From Herbidospora cretacea (GTDB lineage: Bacteria > Actinomycetota > Actinomycetes > Streptosporangiales > Streptosporangiaceae): a stretch of DNA of 64,000 nt. Shown here one piece after another: positions 52,440 to 60,506 of this stretch. Numbering within the stretch: the first letter of the stretch is position 1; each line of letters opens with the position of its first letter. The translations under genes were made by a program, and so were the position numbers. Below the pieces are notes generated by a model that did no database searches, was not told where the DNA came from, and saw only the letters and a program-made list of their open reading frames with translations. Location of the stretch: the NCBI RefSeq assembly GCF_001570605.1, contig NZ_BBXG01000007.1, positions 56,042 to 120,041 on the forward strand, read 5' to 3'.

Positions 52440-53411
52440 TCATTCGCCGGGCAGCCACCATATCCACAGGTTGGACTTCAGGGTCCACGTGTCGATCTTC
52501 TTCATCTCGCCGGTGTTCACGTCGATCGACCGCAGGCTCCCGCCGACAACGACGTCGTCTGCGTTGTTCCGGTACGTCCAGAGCAGCAGCCGGTCGGAGG
52601 TGTCCCAGGCCAGCCTGTTGGCCCGCTCGCCCTTCGGCATCGTCAGCCTGACCGGCGGCCCGACCGAGTCGGACGACAGGTCGTAGATCCGCAGCGCCGG
52701 CCGGCGGCCGTCGATGAACACCGCGATGCCGCGGCCGTCGTCGGCCAGGGCCAGCGGATAGTTGTCGTCGACGACCTGCGGCACCTCCTGCGTGTTCAGC
52801 ACGCCGTCGGCGTCGACCGAGGAGAACAGCGTGGTGTTCTGGTCGGACGCGCTGGTCACCATGACCTTGGAGCCGTCGCCGCTGAACCCGTGGAGCGCCG
52901 CGTCGGCCGGCAGCGTGTAGGAGCGCCCCGACGCGACCTCGACGATCCTCGTGGGCAGCGCGCCTGCCTCGTCGAGGTAGTCGATCGCGAGGTGCCTGCC
53001 GTCCTTCGACAGCAGGGTGTCCACGTCGTTGATCGTGATCCCCTTCGGCAGCGTGGCCTTCACCGCCTGCACCTTCCCCGTGGTGAGGTCGCGGACGACC
53101 AGTTTCCTGGTCTTCGCAGTGAAATAGGCCAGCCGCCTGCCGTCCCCGCTCAGCGCCGGCTGCAGCGCGCCCTCCCGGTCGACGCCCCCCGACGCCGTGA
53201 CCCGGTGAACCTGCGCGTCGGCGAGCGGCGTCGTGGTGCCGTCCCGGCGAGTGATCATCCACTGGCCGCAGGGCACCGTGTAGTCCTTCTTCGGGCACGA
53301 CTTGAGCCAGACGTACCGGGCCGCGGCTCCCGTCCGCGCCTCCGCGACCGTCGCCGGCGACATGACCGCGAGCGCCGTCAGGGCGGCGGCCACGAATGCG
53401 CGAGTCTTCAT
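52440..53411 (-). CDS. Secreted beta-propeller (TolB/WD40-like) protein
   Basis: A 323-residue exported protein. A signal peptide (VAAALTALAVMSPATVAEA) precedes blade-like repeats: ALSGDGRRLAYFTAKTRKL, LLSKDGRHLAIDYLDEAG, GFSGDGSKVMVTSASDQN, ALADDGRGIAVFIDGRRP, each with the D/S-G-x-x-(I/L)-A pattern of TolB blades. Two cysteines near the mature N-terminus (KSCPKKDY, VPCGQWM) may form a disulfide. No catalytic motif. Unrelated in repeat style to the exopolysaccharide-locus propellers. Confidence 0.75.
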   Translation of the reverse strand: MKTRAFVAAALTALAVMSPATVAEARTGAAARYVWLKSCPKKDYTVPCGQWMITRRDGTTTPLADAQVHRVTASGGVDREGALQPALSGDGRRLAYFTAKTRKLVVRDLTTGKVQAVKATLPKGITINDVDTLLSKDGRHLAIDYLDEAGALPTRIVEVASGRSYTLPADAALHGFSGDGSKVMVTSASDQNTTLFSSVDADGVLNTQEVPQVVDDNYPLALADDGRGIAVFIDGRRPALRIYDLSSDSVGPPVRLTMPKGERANRLAWDTSDRLLLWTYRNNADDVVVGGSLRSIDVNTGEMKKIDTWTLKSNLWIWWLPGE

Positions 53412-53550
53412 CTGCTTCCTTTCGTCACCGGAGTAGATGCGGGAACCGGGGCGGAAGTTGGCAGCGAATCGGTATCCGGCATGAGATGACCCAGATGCTG
53501 CGCCAGGTCCACAACCAGTAGGGGAGGCACCCCGCCTCGTGAGGTCGGGA

Positions 53551-53715
53551 CTATCGCCTCCGGCCGAGGGCGAGGCCGATGCTGAGGCCGACCACGACGC
53601 CGATCGGGATGAGGGTCTGCGGCTGGAGCCAGTACATCCCCGCCAGGCCGCCGATCACGCCGCCCAGAATCGAGCAGACGGTCATGTAAGTGATGTGCCG
53701 AGAGTTGTTCGCCAT
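53551..53715 (-). CDS. 54-residue glycine-rich double-span membrane protein
   Basis: An ATG at 53715 and TAG at 53551-53553 enclose 54 codons. The product begins MANNSRHITYMTVCSILGG, forms a first membrane helix with glycine zippers (GGVIGGLAG), a short MYWLQPQTLI turn, a second helix (IGVVVGLSIGLALG) and ends GRRR, giving an in-out-in hairpin with a positive end. No family recognised. The ribosome site is weak (GAG about 11 nt upstream). Good codon-position bias and sensible topology support it. Confidence 0.6.
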   Translation of the reverse strand: MANNSRHITYMTVCSILGGVIGGLAGMYWLQPQTLIPIGVVVGLSIGLALGRRR

Positions 53716-53797
53716 GCCGCACACTCAATTCTTTTCGAAAGAAGACGATGTCTGAATTCGAAGAATGGCGGCCGGAATCGCGAGGAACGTAGAGAAT

Positions 53798-53843
53798 CTG
53801 TCACGGTCTTTCGATGACAGCTGTCACGGACGATTCGTGACAG
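53798..53843. promoter_or_regulatory. Two abutting 23-bp dyads, CTGTCA-N11-TGACAG
   Basis: Positions 53798-53820 and 53821-53843 each read CTGTCA, 11 bases, TGACAG, with CGG following the left arm in both copies. They directly abut, so the junction is the 10-bp palindrome GACAGCTGTC. The second copy extends to 8-bp arms (CTGTCACG/CGTGACAG). They lie 45 bp upstream of the ABC transporter ATG and look like a tandem operator, possibly for the NarL-type regulator encoded at the end of the operon. Confidence 0.65.
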
Positions 53844-53887
53844 AGAGACTACGCAGGTGGTGGCCCGCACTGGCCAATCTTGACTCC

Positions 53888-54802
53888 ATGGGAACCACGC
53901 CTTCCACCGAACCGACGGCCCTGCGCGCCGTCGGCCTGCGCAAGAGATACGGGGACGTCCACGCCGTCAACGGCGTCGATCTGTCGATCGCTCCGGGGGA
54001 GGTCGTCACCATCCTCGGACCGAACGGCGCGGGGAAATCCACGACGGTCAACATGATCCTCGGGCTGACCAGACCGGACAGCGGCGAGGTCGCCGTGTTC
54101 GGGCGATCACCCGCCCAGGCCGTCAAGGAGGGCCGCATCGGCGCGGTGCTTCAGGAAGGCGCGTTGCTGGAGGACGCCACGGTCGGTGAGATCGTCGGCA
54201 TGGTGGCGTCCCTGCACCGCAAGCCGCTGACCGTCGAGGAGGCCCTCCGCAGGGCGGGGGTCGAGGACCTTCGGCGGCGGAGGTCGACCAAGCTCTCCGG
54301 CGGTCAGAAGCAGCGGGTGCGATTCGCCGTCGCCATGGTCTCCGACCCCGACCTTCTGCTGCTCGACGAGCCGACGGCCGGGATGGACGTGACCACGCGC
54401 CGCGAGTTCTGGAAGTCGATGCGGAGTTTCACCGCCCTGGGCCGCACGGTCATCTTCGCGACCCACCACCTGGAGGAGGCCGAGGAGCACGCCGACAAGG
54501 TCGTCTTCCTGAAGAAGGGGGTGGTGGTCGCCGACGGCTCGATCGACCAGGTGCGGACCCTGGCGGCGAGCCGCACGCTGCGCGCCGTCATCCCCGGCGT
54601 CGTCAGGGAGACCGTGCTCGCCCTGCCCTCGGTGGACCGGGCCGAGGTCTTCGGCGAGAAGGTGGAGGTGGTCAGTTCGAATTCCGACGAGACCCTGCGC
54701 GCGTTGCTGGCCGCCTTCCCGGAGGCGCACGGCATCGAGGTCGCCGGTGTCGGTCTCGACGAGGTCTTCTTCGCGCTGACGGCCGATGGGAGCGCGAAGT
54801 GA
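53888..54802 (+). CDS. ABC transporter ATP-binding protein (ABC-2 type)
   Basis: A 304-residue ATPase. Walker A GPNGAGKST, signature LSGGQKQRV, Walker B LLLLDEPTAGMD and switch His in FATHHLEEA are all intact. The C-terminal 90 residues (RAVIPGVVRETVLALPSV) form the small regulatory domain common to drug/lantibiotic-type ABC-2 exporters. The ATG at 53888 has no Shine-Dalgarno and may be leaderless; the in-frame extension to 53765 would run through the dyads. Pairs with the permease just downstream. Confidence 0.9.
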   Translation: MGTTPSTEPTALRAVGLRKRYGDVHAVNGVDLSIAPGEVVTILGPNGAGKSTTVNMILGLTRPDSGEVAVFGRSPAQAVKEGRIGAVLQEGALLEDATVGEIVGMVASLHRKPLTVEEALRRAGVEDLRRRRSTKLSGGQKQRVRFAVAMVSDPDLLLLDEPTAGMDVTTRREFWKSMRSFTALGRTVIFATHHLEEAEEHADKVVFLKKGVVVADGSIDQVRTLAASRTLRAVIPGVVRETVLALPSVDRAEVFGEKVEVVSSNSDETLRALLAAFPEAHGIEVAGVGLDEVFFALTADGSAK

Positions 54803-55539
54803 TGAAATCCGGATATCTGGCCCTGGAACTCCGCAGGGCGCTGCGGCAGCCCGGCACGCTCCTGTTCGTCGTGGGGTTCCCCGGCGCGTTCTACCTCCTC
54901 GAAACGCTGATCTTCGAGACGCAGATCCCGGGCGACGGCCCCTACCCGGCCCCGGTCATCGTCCTGCCGGCCATGACCGCCTGGGGTGTGCTGCTGGCCG
55001 GGATGCTCATCGGCACATCGGTCGTGAACGAGCGGGCCGCGGGCTGGCAACGGCAACTCCGGCTGACACCGCTTTCGGGAGTCGGCTACCTCATGGGGAA
55101 GGGGGCGGTGGGCATGCTCGTCGCGCTGTTCCCCCCGATGGTGGTCGCGCTCGTCGCGGGCCTGGTGAGAGGCGTGCGGCTGGAGCCCGGCTCCTGGCTC
55201 GTCCTGCTCCTCCTCGTCTGGCTCGGCGGGCTGCCCTTCGCGCTGCTGGGACTGTTGATCGGCCAGACGACCGGCAAGGACAACGTCCAGCAGGTCACGA
55301 TCGTCGGGATGCTGGTGCTGGCGATCTTCGGGGGCATGTTCATGCCCCTCGACACCCTTCCGGCGTGGTTCACCTCCGTCGGCCACTTCACACCGAGCTA
55401 CTGGCTGACCGAGATCGCCCGTTCGGCGGTGCTGCCGGACCAGGACGTCCTGCCGGCGGGCGGCGTCCTCGTAGCATGGACGCTGGTGCTCGGGAGTGCC
55501 GTGACGTGGCGCTACCGTCATGACTCCGGCCGGAGTTGA
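54802..55539 (+). CDS. ABC-2 type transporter permease
   Basis: A 245-residue permease with six hydrophobic segments. VVGFPGAFYLLETLIFETQ follows the short cytoplasmic start, and QVTIVGMLVLAIFGGMFMPLDTLP is the conserved fifth-helix region of ABC-2 exporters; TPSYWLTEIARSAVL closes it. Start ATG 54802 overlaps the ATPase stop (TGATG); a GTG three bases earlier is equivalent. Likely exports an antibiotic, peptide or lipid under control of the adjacent two-component system. Confidence 0.88.
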   Translation: MKSGYLALELRRALRQPGTLLFVVGFPGAFYLLETLIFETQIPGDGPYPAPVIVLPAMTAWGVLLAGMLIGTSVVNERAAGWQRQLRLTPLSGVGYLMGKGAVGMLVALFPPMVVALVAGLVRGVRLEPGSWLVLLLLVWLGGLPFALLGLLIGQTTGKDNVQQVTIVGMLVLAIFGGMFMPLDTLPAWFTSVGHFTPSYWLTEIARSAVLPDQDVLPAGGVLVAWTLVLGSAVTWRYRHDSGRS

Positions 55540-55565
55540 GTCTTTCGACGGGGGGAGAGTCGAAA

Positions 55566-56726
55566 GTGGCCGAGAACGATGACCACGTCCCCCCGCGCAG
55601 GTCCGTCGGCGAGAGGGGGAAGTCCCTCTTCCTGCCCGCGTCGTCGCTCTGGAGCGGGCGGGCCATCGTGCTCTCCATGGGGCTGACCCTGCTGTTCAGC
55701 GCACTCATGCTCCCGGCCTGGCTGCACGCCCTCGCCTCACTCGGCCCCCATGAGAAGTCCTGGGCGATCGGGTTGGGAGTCGCGTACACGATCGCCTATC
55801 TGCTCTTCGTGGCGATCGGCCGGTGGGAGGCCTGGATCATACGGGCGGTGCTGTGCCTGATCCTCATGGGACTGGGCGCCGCCCTCGTCGTCCTCCTGGG
55901 CCTGGACAACTCGTGGGTGCTGATGTTCGCCCTCTGCGTCATCGCGGTGATGGTCCGGCGCGAGGTCGCCGCCGTCGCCACGTCGCTGGCGCTCGTCGGT
56001 CTGGCCGTGGGCGCGCTGCTGGCCTGAGGTTTCGCCGAGCAACTCACCAACATCGTCATCCTCGGCGCGGTCAGCAGCGCGATCACCCTCCTGGCCTGGC
56101 TGGTCGACACGAACGAGGAACTGCGGCGGACCCGCGACCAGATCGCCGCGTTCGCGGTGGACCAGGAGAGGGAGCGCCTCGCCAGAGACCTGCACGACAT
56201 CCTCGGCCACAGCCTCACCACCATCAGGCTGAAGGCCGGCCTGGTGCGCCGGCTGCTGGAGGTCTCCGGTGACCTCGGCACGGCCGCCCGCGAGGCCGGC
56301 GACGTGGAGCGGTTGTCGAGTCAGGCGCTGGCCGACGTGCGCGCCACGGTCTCCGGATACCGGCAGGTCACGCTGTCCGGAGAACTGGTCACGGCGAAGG
56401 AGGCGCTGCGTGTCGCCGGAATCAGGGCGCGAATGCCCCGTGCCGTCGACGACGTCCATCCTGAGCTGCATGAAGTCTTCGGCCACGTGCTCCGCGAGGC
56501 GGTGACCAACGTGGTCAGGCACTCCTCAGCCAGGGAGGTGACCGTCGGCCTGGGGGGAAACTGGCTGGAGGTGAGCGACGACGGGACCGGCGCCGGCGGG
56601 CGGTGGGGGAACGGGCTGCGCGGGCTCGCCGAGCGCGTACGCGCCGCAGGGGGCACATTGGAGGCGAGTCCCCGCGAGCGGGGCGGATTCGTCGTACGGG
56701 CCACCGTCCCGAGCCGACAGGGATGA
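55566..56726 (+). pseudogene. NarL/DesK-type sensor histidine kinase split by an in-frame TGA
   Basis: The GTG at 55566 (GGGGGAGAG upstream) opens a protein with a hydrophilic start and about five membrane helices, ending at TGA 56025-56027 after LALVGLAVGALLA. The same frame continues at once with a sixth helix (NIVILGAVSSAITLLAWLV), a coiled linker, the HisKA_3 H-box ERLARDLHDILGHSLTTI and a HATPase domain (REAVTNVVRHSSA, VSDDGTGAG, GNGLRGLAER) to 56726. One base change would restore a normal kinase of about 386 residues. In the second half the first possible start is GTG 56157, inside the linker, without a ribosome site. I read it as a nonsense mutation or a sequence error. The partner regulator is intact. 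Confidence 0.85.
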
Positions 56727-56733
56727 TGCAGGG

Positions 56734-57339
56734 ATGATCAGGGTGCTTCTCGCCGACGACCAGGCACTGGTGCGCGGCGCGCTGGCGGCGATGCTCAACC
56801 TGGAGCCGGACATCACCGTGGTGGCGCAGGTCGGCTCCGGTGACGAGGTCCTCGCCGCGGCCCGCGCGACCTCCCCTGACCTGGCCCTGCTCGACGTGCA
56901 GATGCCGGGCAAAGACGGGCTGACGGTGGCGGAGGAACTCCACCGGGAGCTTCCTGACTGCCGCGTCCTGGTCTGCACGACCTTCGGCCGCCCCGGCTAC
57001 CTCACCCGGGCGATGGCGGCGGGGGCCTCCGGGTTCATCGTCAAGGACGCATCCCCCGAGGAACTCGCGGACGCGGTGCGCAAAGTCCACCGGGGCATCC
57101 GGGTCGTCGATCCCACCCTCGCCACCGAATCGCTCGTATACGGGATCAACCCGCTGACGGCGCGCGAGCGCGAGGTACTGACCGCGGTCGGCGCCGGGAA
57201 CACGATCGCCGAGATCGCGAAGCTGGTGCATCTCACCGAGGGCACGGTGCGCAACCACCTGTCCGCGGCGATCGGCAAGACCGGCACCCGCAGCAGGAGT
57301 GAGGCGGCCGCGGTGGCCAGGGAACGCGGCTGGCTCTAG
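56734..57339 (+). CDS. NarL/DesR-type response regulator
   Basis: A 201-residue regulator. The receiver domain has LLADDQALVRG (acidic pair), phospho-acceptor in LALLDVQMPGKDG (Asp near residue 54), the Thr in VCTTFG and Lys in FIVKDAS. The LuxR-type helix-turn-helix is LTAREREVLTAVGAGNTIAEIAKLVHLTEGT, in two halves, with VRNHLSAAIGKTG the recognition helix. It lies 7 bp after the kinase and probably controls the ABC operon, possibly at the 53798-53843 dyads. Confidence 0.9.
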   Translation: MIRVLLADDQALVRGALAAMLNLEPDITVVAQVGSGDEVLAAARATSPDLALLDVQMPGKDGLTVAEELHRELPDCRVLVCTTFGRPGYLTRAMAAGASGFIVKDASPEELADAVRKVHRGIRVVDPTLATESLVYGINPLTAREREVLTAVGAGNTIAEIAKLVHLTEGTVRNHLSAAIGKTGTRSRSEAAAVARERGWL

Positions 57340-57395
57340 GAGTCGTCAGGCCCGACTCCGCATCACCACAAGTCGGTCCCTGCGGCCTCGAAAGG

Positions 57396-57514
57396 CTCAG
57401 GGCACATGGCCGCATCATGATCAGCGACCGTGTGCCCCGAATGTGCCCTCTGATCTTCGTCCGGACGAGAGATCAGCACGTCCAAGACCAGCGAAGTTAA
57501 CGGTAGTTCTTGGA
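57396..57514 (+). repeat. Left copy of flanking direct repeat (integrase 3' end plus yajQ 3' end)
   Basis: Starts CTCAGGGCACATGGCCGC and ends CGGTAGTTCTTGGA. It matches 60381-60506 at most positions, with a few indels in the middle third. It contains an integrase-like C-terminus (frame GTGTGCCC-GAATGTGCCCTCTGA, i.e. V-C-P-E-C-A-L-stop). On the other strand it holds a copy of the last yajQ codons (S-K-N-Y-R-stop, with TAA instead of TAG). Acts as the left attachment junction of the element. Confidence 0.8.
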
Positions 57515-57732
57515 CAGCGTGGGGCCGCTGTAAACCGGGGTGATCGTGGTATCCGGGCGATGGCCTAGGCCTAGGGATGTCCGCCGGTGATTGTCGTCCC
57601 CTGCGACTGCTTCTCGGACTCGTGTACCTTAGTTGCACCCTACGGTGACCAGCCCGACTCACTCAATGGCAAGCTAACCCGGAGCACAAGGCTGCCAGGA
57701 CCCAAGTTCCTTGGTGCTCCCATGGCAGCCCT

Positions 57733-58371
57733 CTACGGTTCTTCCTTTTCGTTGCTGGATTCATCGGTGGGGCGTCCGGTTGAAGGGTTTGGATGTCCGT
57801 TTTTTCCCCAAAAAGCCCGGTACATTCTGAATATCTCGGGGGTCCAGTAAACAATCGCAGTGACGATAGCTCCCGCTGCCACCCAGCCGATGAAAGTAGA
57901 AGTGAAATCATGCCCCGGACGTAGAGATACGATCAGTAGCGACATTCCGGTCATAGCGCTAATCAGGAAAGTTGCTAATTGGAGTATTGAGCGTCTTCGC
58001 GCTGCGGCGAGCGCAGACAATGCTGAGATCAATCCTGCGGCAAGTAGCTCGTAGTTTCCGAATACCTGGGGAGAGCCGGTCCACTCCGTGTGAAACACGC
58101 GGCTGGGAAATAGTGGAATCAGTGAAGCGGCGCCAATAAGTGCTCCTATTGTCACTGCGGATAGGCCAAATTTTACCAGATTGGCCACATCGGACCTCTC
58201 GCCAGAACGCTCGGAATGCTCTTCATAGATGAGCATGCTGATCAATACTACGAATGATCCGATGAGTATTATTGGTGCCGAAACATCAACGAAATCGGAC
58301 AGCTTGTTGACGACAACTCCTCCGGCTATGAGAAGGCCTACTTTAATGGTGGTGTTGTCGGAGATTGCCAC
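57733..58371 (-). CDS. Element-borne multi-pass membrane protein of unknown function
   Basis: A 212-residue protein with about six hydrophobic segments (VGLLIAGGVVVNKLSDFV, APIILIGSFVVLISMLIY, FGLSAVTIGALIGAASLI, LLAAGLISALSALAAAR, and two more) and a hydrophilic C-terminal tail (NPSTGRPTDESSNEKEEP). Base composition is nearer 50% GC, unlike neighbouring chromosomal genes, so it arrived with the element. The GTG start at 58371 has GAGG 4-5 nt upstream. No family recognised. The only apparently complete gene of the element. Confidence 0.65.
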   Translation of the reverse strand: MAISDNTTIKVGLLIAGGVVVNKLSDFVDVSAPIILIGSFVVLISMLIYEEHSERSGERSDVANLVKFGLSAVTIGALIGAASLIPLFPSRVFHTEWTGSPQVFGNYELLAAGLISALSALAAARRRSILQLATFLISAMTGMSLLIVSLRPGHDFTSTFIGWVAAGAIVTAIVYWTPEIFRMYRAFWGKNGHPNPSTGRPTDESSNEKEEP

Positions 58372-58546
58372 GACGCCTCGCTTGTGGATGTGGCCATTTT
58401 GAGCACTTGTGATGTTCTGGATATCACGCCCTGATTGGCCGTAAATCTAAAGCGAGAATGTGTGATGGAGTCGTGATGACTTGGGTCGATCTTCATGTCA
58501 GTTGCCGCGATCATGATGGTGCATCCGAAGGTGGCCTGTCGCAGGT

Positions 58547-58800
58547 GTGGCCAAGGTCTTGCTGATCCCGATCGAGAAGATGGCTCGTCGCTGGGACGTG
58601 AGTGTGGACCTGGCGTCTGACGCCCAGCACCGGGAGCGGCTCGGCAGTCGAACGCTTCCTGTCGACATGGGCGTCCACATCCGAACCGTTGCTGAAGTCC
58701 TAGGAAAGTCCGACATCCGCGTCTCCCGGCGATACATCCATATCGCCACTTCATGAACACGCGCCGCCGCAAAGTGCATGGACAAGATGTTTGAGGGCAA
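58547..58800 (+). pseudogene. Tyrosine recombinase C-terminal fragment
   Basis: The frame ends MGVHIRTVAEVLGKSDIRVS and RRYIHIATS, which corresponds to the end of phage-type integrases (LGHSSI-x-TT-x-x-Y-x-H): the box-II region and catalytic Tyr are recognisable. The stop at 58754 is followed in another frame by A-A-A-K-C-M-D-K-M-F-E-G, the usual tail of such proteins. The Arg-rich first half of the catalytic domain is absent. It is a second recombinase remnant, distinct from 59191-60438. Confidence 0.6.
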
Positions 58801-58929
58801 ACTTTGACATCGAAACAGCGGCGTACTCTGACTCGAAAAAGGCTGAGGTCATACGGATTTCCAGTGTCGGACGATAATCATTTAGTCCTCCAAGACACGA
58901 AATCGTTGGCGTGGAATAATAGAAATCGA

Positions 58930-58948
58930 TCTGCTCTGCTCTGCTCTG
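58930..58948 (+). repeat. TCTGC pentanucleotide microsatellite
   Basis: Nearly four tandem TCTGC units within the non-coding part of the element. Probably slippage in decaying DNA; no function suggested. Confidence 0.5.
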
Positions 58949-59025
58949 TAACGGTCGGGAAGCGCATTATCGGCGATGCTGGCTGCAGCCGGCCAGGCAG
59001 GCATTTACTTGGGTAGTGAGTCTGA

Positions 59026-59194
59026 CATGCATGGCGTCGGCGAGATGAACAGCAGTATGTCGAGTTCCTCGACGTTCCGGTCGCCACCCTCAATCAGTGG
59101 CGCTGCCGCCGCGTCGGCCCTCGTGGCCGCCGGACCGGCAAGCACCCGCTACATCTCCGATGATGTCGTGGCCTGGGTTCGGGAGCAGATGTGA
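59026..59194 (+). pseudogene. Excisionase-like helix-turn-helix gene with frameshift
   Basis: One frame reads EQQYVEFLDVPVATLNQWR then CRRVGPRGRRTGKHP, the excisionase/MerR-type HTH that opens Xis proteins of actinomycete elements. At about 59147 the frame is broken, and the remainder RYISDDVVAWVREQM continues in another frame to TGA 59192-59194. The normal protein would read GKHxRY-x-x-x-D-V-x-x-W. The stop overlaps the integrase start by GTGA, the usual xis-int coupling. No start codon is evident in the first frame. Confidence 0.7.
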
Positions 59195-60438
59195 CCGTCT
59201 ACGACACGTGGTACAAGTCCCGGAGAGGGGCACGTGCAGGGAACACAAGCGCTCCCCACTTCGAACCATGGTCGCGGCGAACGGTGGCAAGTGCGTTGGC
59301 ACGACGACAGGGGAGAGCAGCGCGAGCGGACTTTCGAGAAGAAGCCGATGTCGACGGCTTTGACGCCGAGTCGAAGAACAGTCTGGACAAGGGAACGTCT
59401 GTCGACGTCACGCCGGTCGTGTCCGCGTCACGGACGCTGCTGCCAAGTGGCGGGCCGACCTGTTGCACCAAAGGTTGATGACCGAACGCATGGAACGGGT
59501 CTTCCGGCTCCACATCGATCCGATCATCGGCCATATGCAGATAGCCAATATGCGGCCAGCGCATATACGGTCATGGGTCAAGGACCGTTCGGGGTTTTGA
59601 CGCCTTCGACCCTGGCCATCGTCTACAGCAACGTGATCTCCTTCTTCAAACGCTGTGATCGATCGTGCTATCGGCATCTCGCTCTGCCTCGGCGTGCGCC
59701 TGCCGGACGCCGACAAGCCCAGTCACTTCGTCGCGATCCCCGATCAGGTCCCCACCCTCGCGTAGAACCTACTGCCGCTTGTCAGTACCGTCAGTTTTCT
59801 CGCAGCCGACTGCGGCGTGCGCGGCGGGGAGATCTTCGGCTTAGAGGTCGACGAACTCGGCCTGAAGCGCCGAGATGTCGACATCAGCCAGCAACTCGTC
59901 TGTGTCTTTGGTCAGGCGCCATACCTGGCTCCGCTGAAGACGTAGACCTCCGCGCGAATTGCCGAAGGTCGTCTGTGAGGCTCTCGCCGCACGCTTGAAG
60001 CGCTTCGAGCCGGTCGAGATTGAGATCGTGATGCGACCGACCCGCGCAACATCGTCACCCGCCCTGCCCCGCCCGGTGTTCACGACGAACGTGCTCCAGC
60101 CCATGCACCGAGCGACCTGAGCGCACATCTGGGCGCCGGCCGCCCGGCTCGCCGACATCCCGAAGGGCGTCGCTCTCCACTGCCTACGCCACTACTTCGC
60201 GATGCTGCTGATTCACAAAGGGGACTCGGCCAAGGCCGTACAGTTCGCGCTTGGTCACTCAACTCCGATGGTCACGCTCAACACCTACGTGGGGAGTGAC
60301 CCGAAGCAGGAGAGAAGACACGCCGACTGGTCGACGAGTCACTCGGACACACTCCGCGCCTCGCATGACCCCAGAAGGGACTCAGGGCACATGGCCGCTT
60401 CAAGATCAGCAACCGTGTGCCCTGAATGTGCCCTCTGA
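59191..60438 (+). pseudogene. Tyrosine integrase, multiply frameshifted
   Basis: Starts VTVYDTWYKS, the common start of Streptomyces-type integrases. It then changes frame to GERWQVRWHDDRGEQRERTF, back to EADVDGFDAESKNSLDKG, and on to ERVFRLHIDPIIGHMQIAN and VLTPSTLAIVYSNVISFFK (core-binding domain). The catalytic end reads ALHCLRHYFAMLLIHKGDSA, FALGHSTPMVTLNTYVG, with the His-x-x-Arg box, LGHS and Tyr intact, to CPECAL-stop at 60438. At least four frame changes and a stop near 59763 make it non-functional. The 3' end lies within the right direct repeat. Confidence 0.8.
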
Positions 60439-60506
60439 TCTTCGGCTGGACACAAAGATGCAGGTCAACAGGGCAAAGTCCAGTGAAACTAGCGGTAGTT
60501 CTTGAA
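60381..60506 (+). repeat. Right copy of flanking direct repeat
   Basis: Counterpart of 57396-57514. Contains the integrase C-terminus (to 60438), then a 50-bp diverged stretch, then CGGTAGTTCTTGAA, which is the 3' end of the yajQ coding sequence (K-N-Y-R-stop read on the minus strand). Right attachment junction of the element. Confidence 0.8.

Larger units (their letters stand above)
57501..60504. mobile_element. Decayed integrative element inserted at the 3' end of yajQ
   Basis: About 3.0 kb between two copies of the 12-bp core CGGTAGTTCTTG (57501-57512 and 60493-60504). GC content is visibly lower than the surroundings, especially 57.7-59.0 kb. Contents: one intact-looking membrane-protein gene, a tyrosine recombinase C-terminal fragment, a frameshifted excisionase and a multiply frameshifted integrase whose 3' end abuts the right core. 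No replication, transfer or phage structural gene is visible. The order xis-int-att is that of actinomycete integrative elements. Confidence 0.75.

Noticed and set aside
56025-56027. The TGA in the histidine kinase as a selenocysteine or programmed read-through codon
   Set aside because: The position is a membrane-helix junction with no expected selenocysteine, there is no obvious downstream stem-loop of the right kind, and kinases of this family are not selenoproteins.
59035-59194. A small Ser/Ala-rich protein in the frame starting at 59035
   Set aside because: The biologically sensible reading is an excisionase HTH in another frame followed by a frameshift; the open frame is a by-product.
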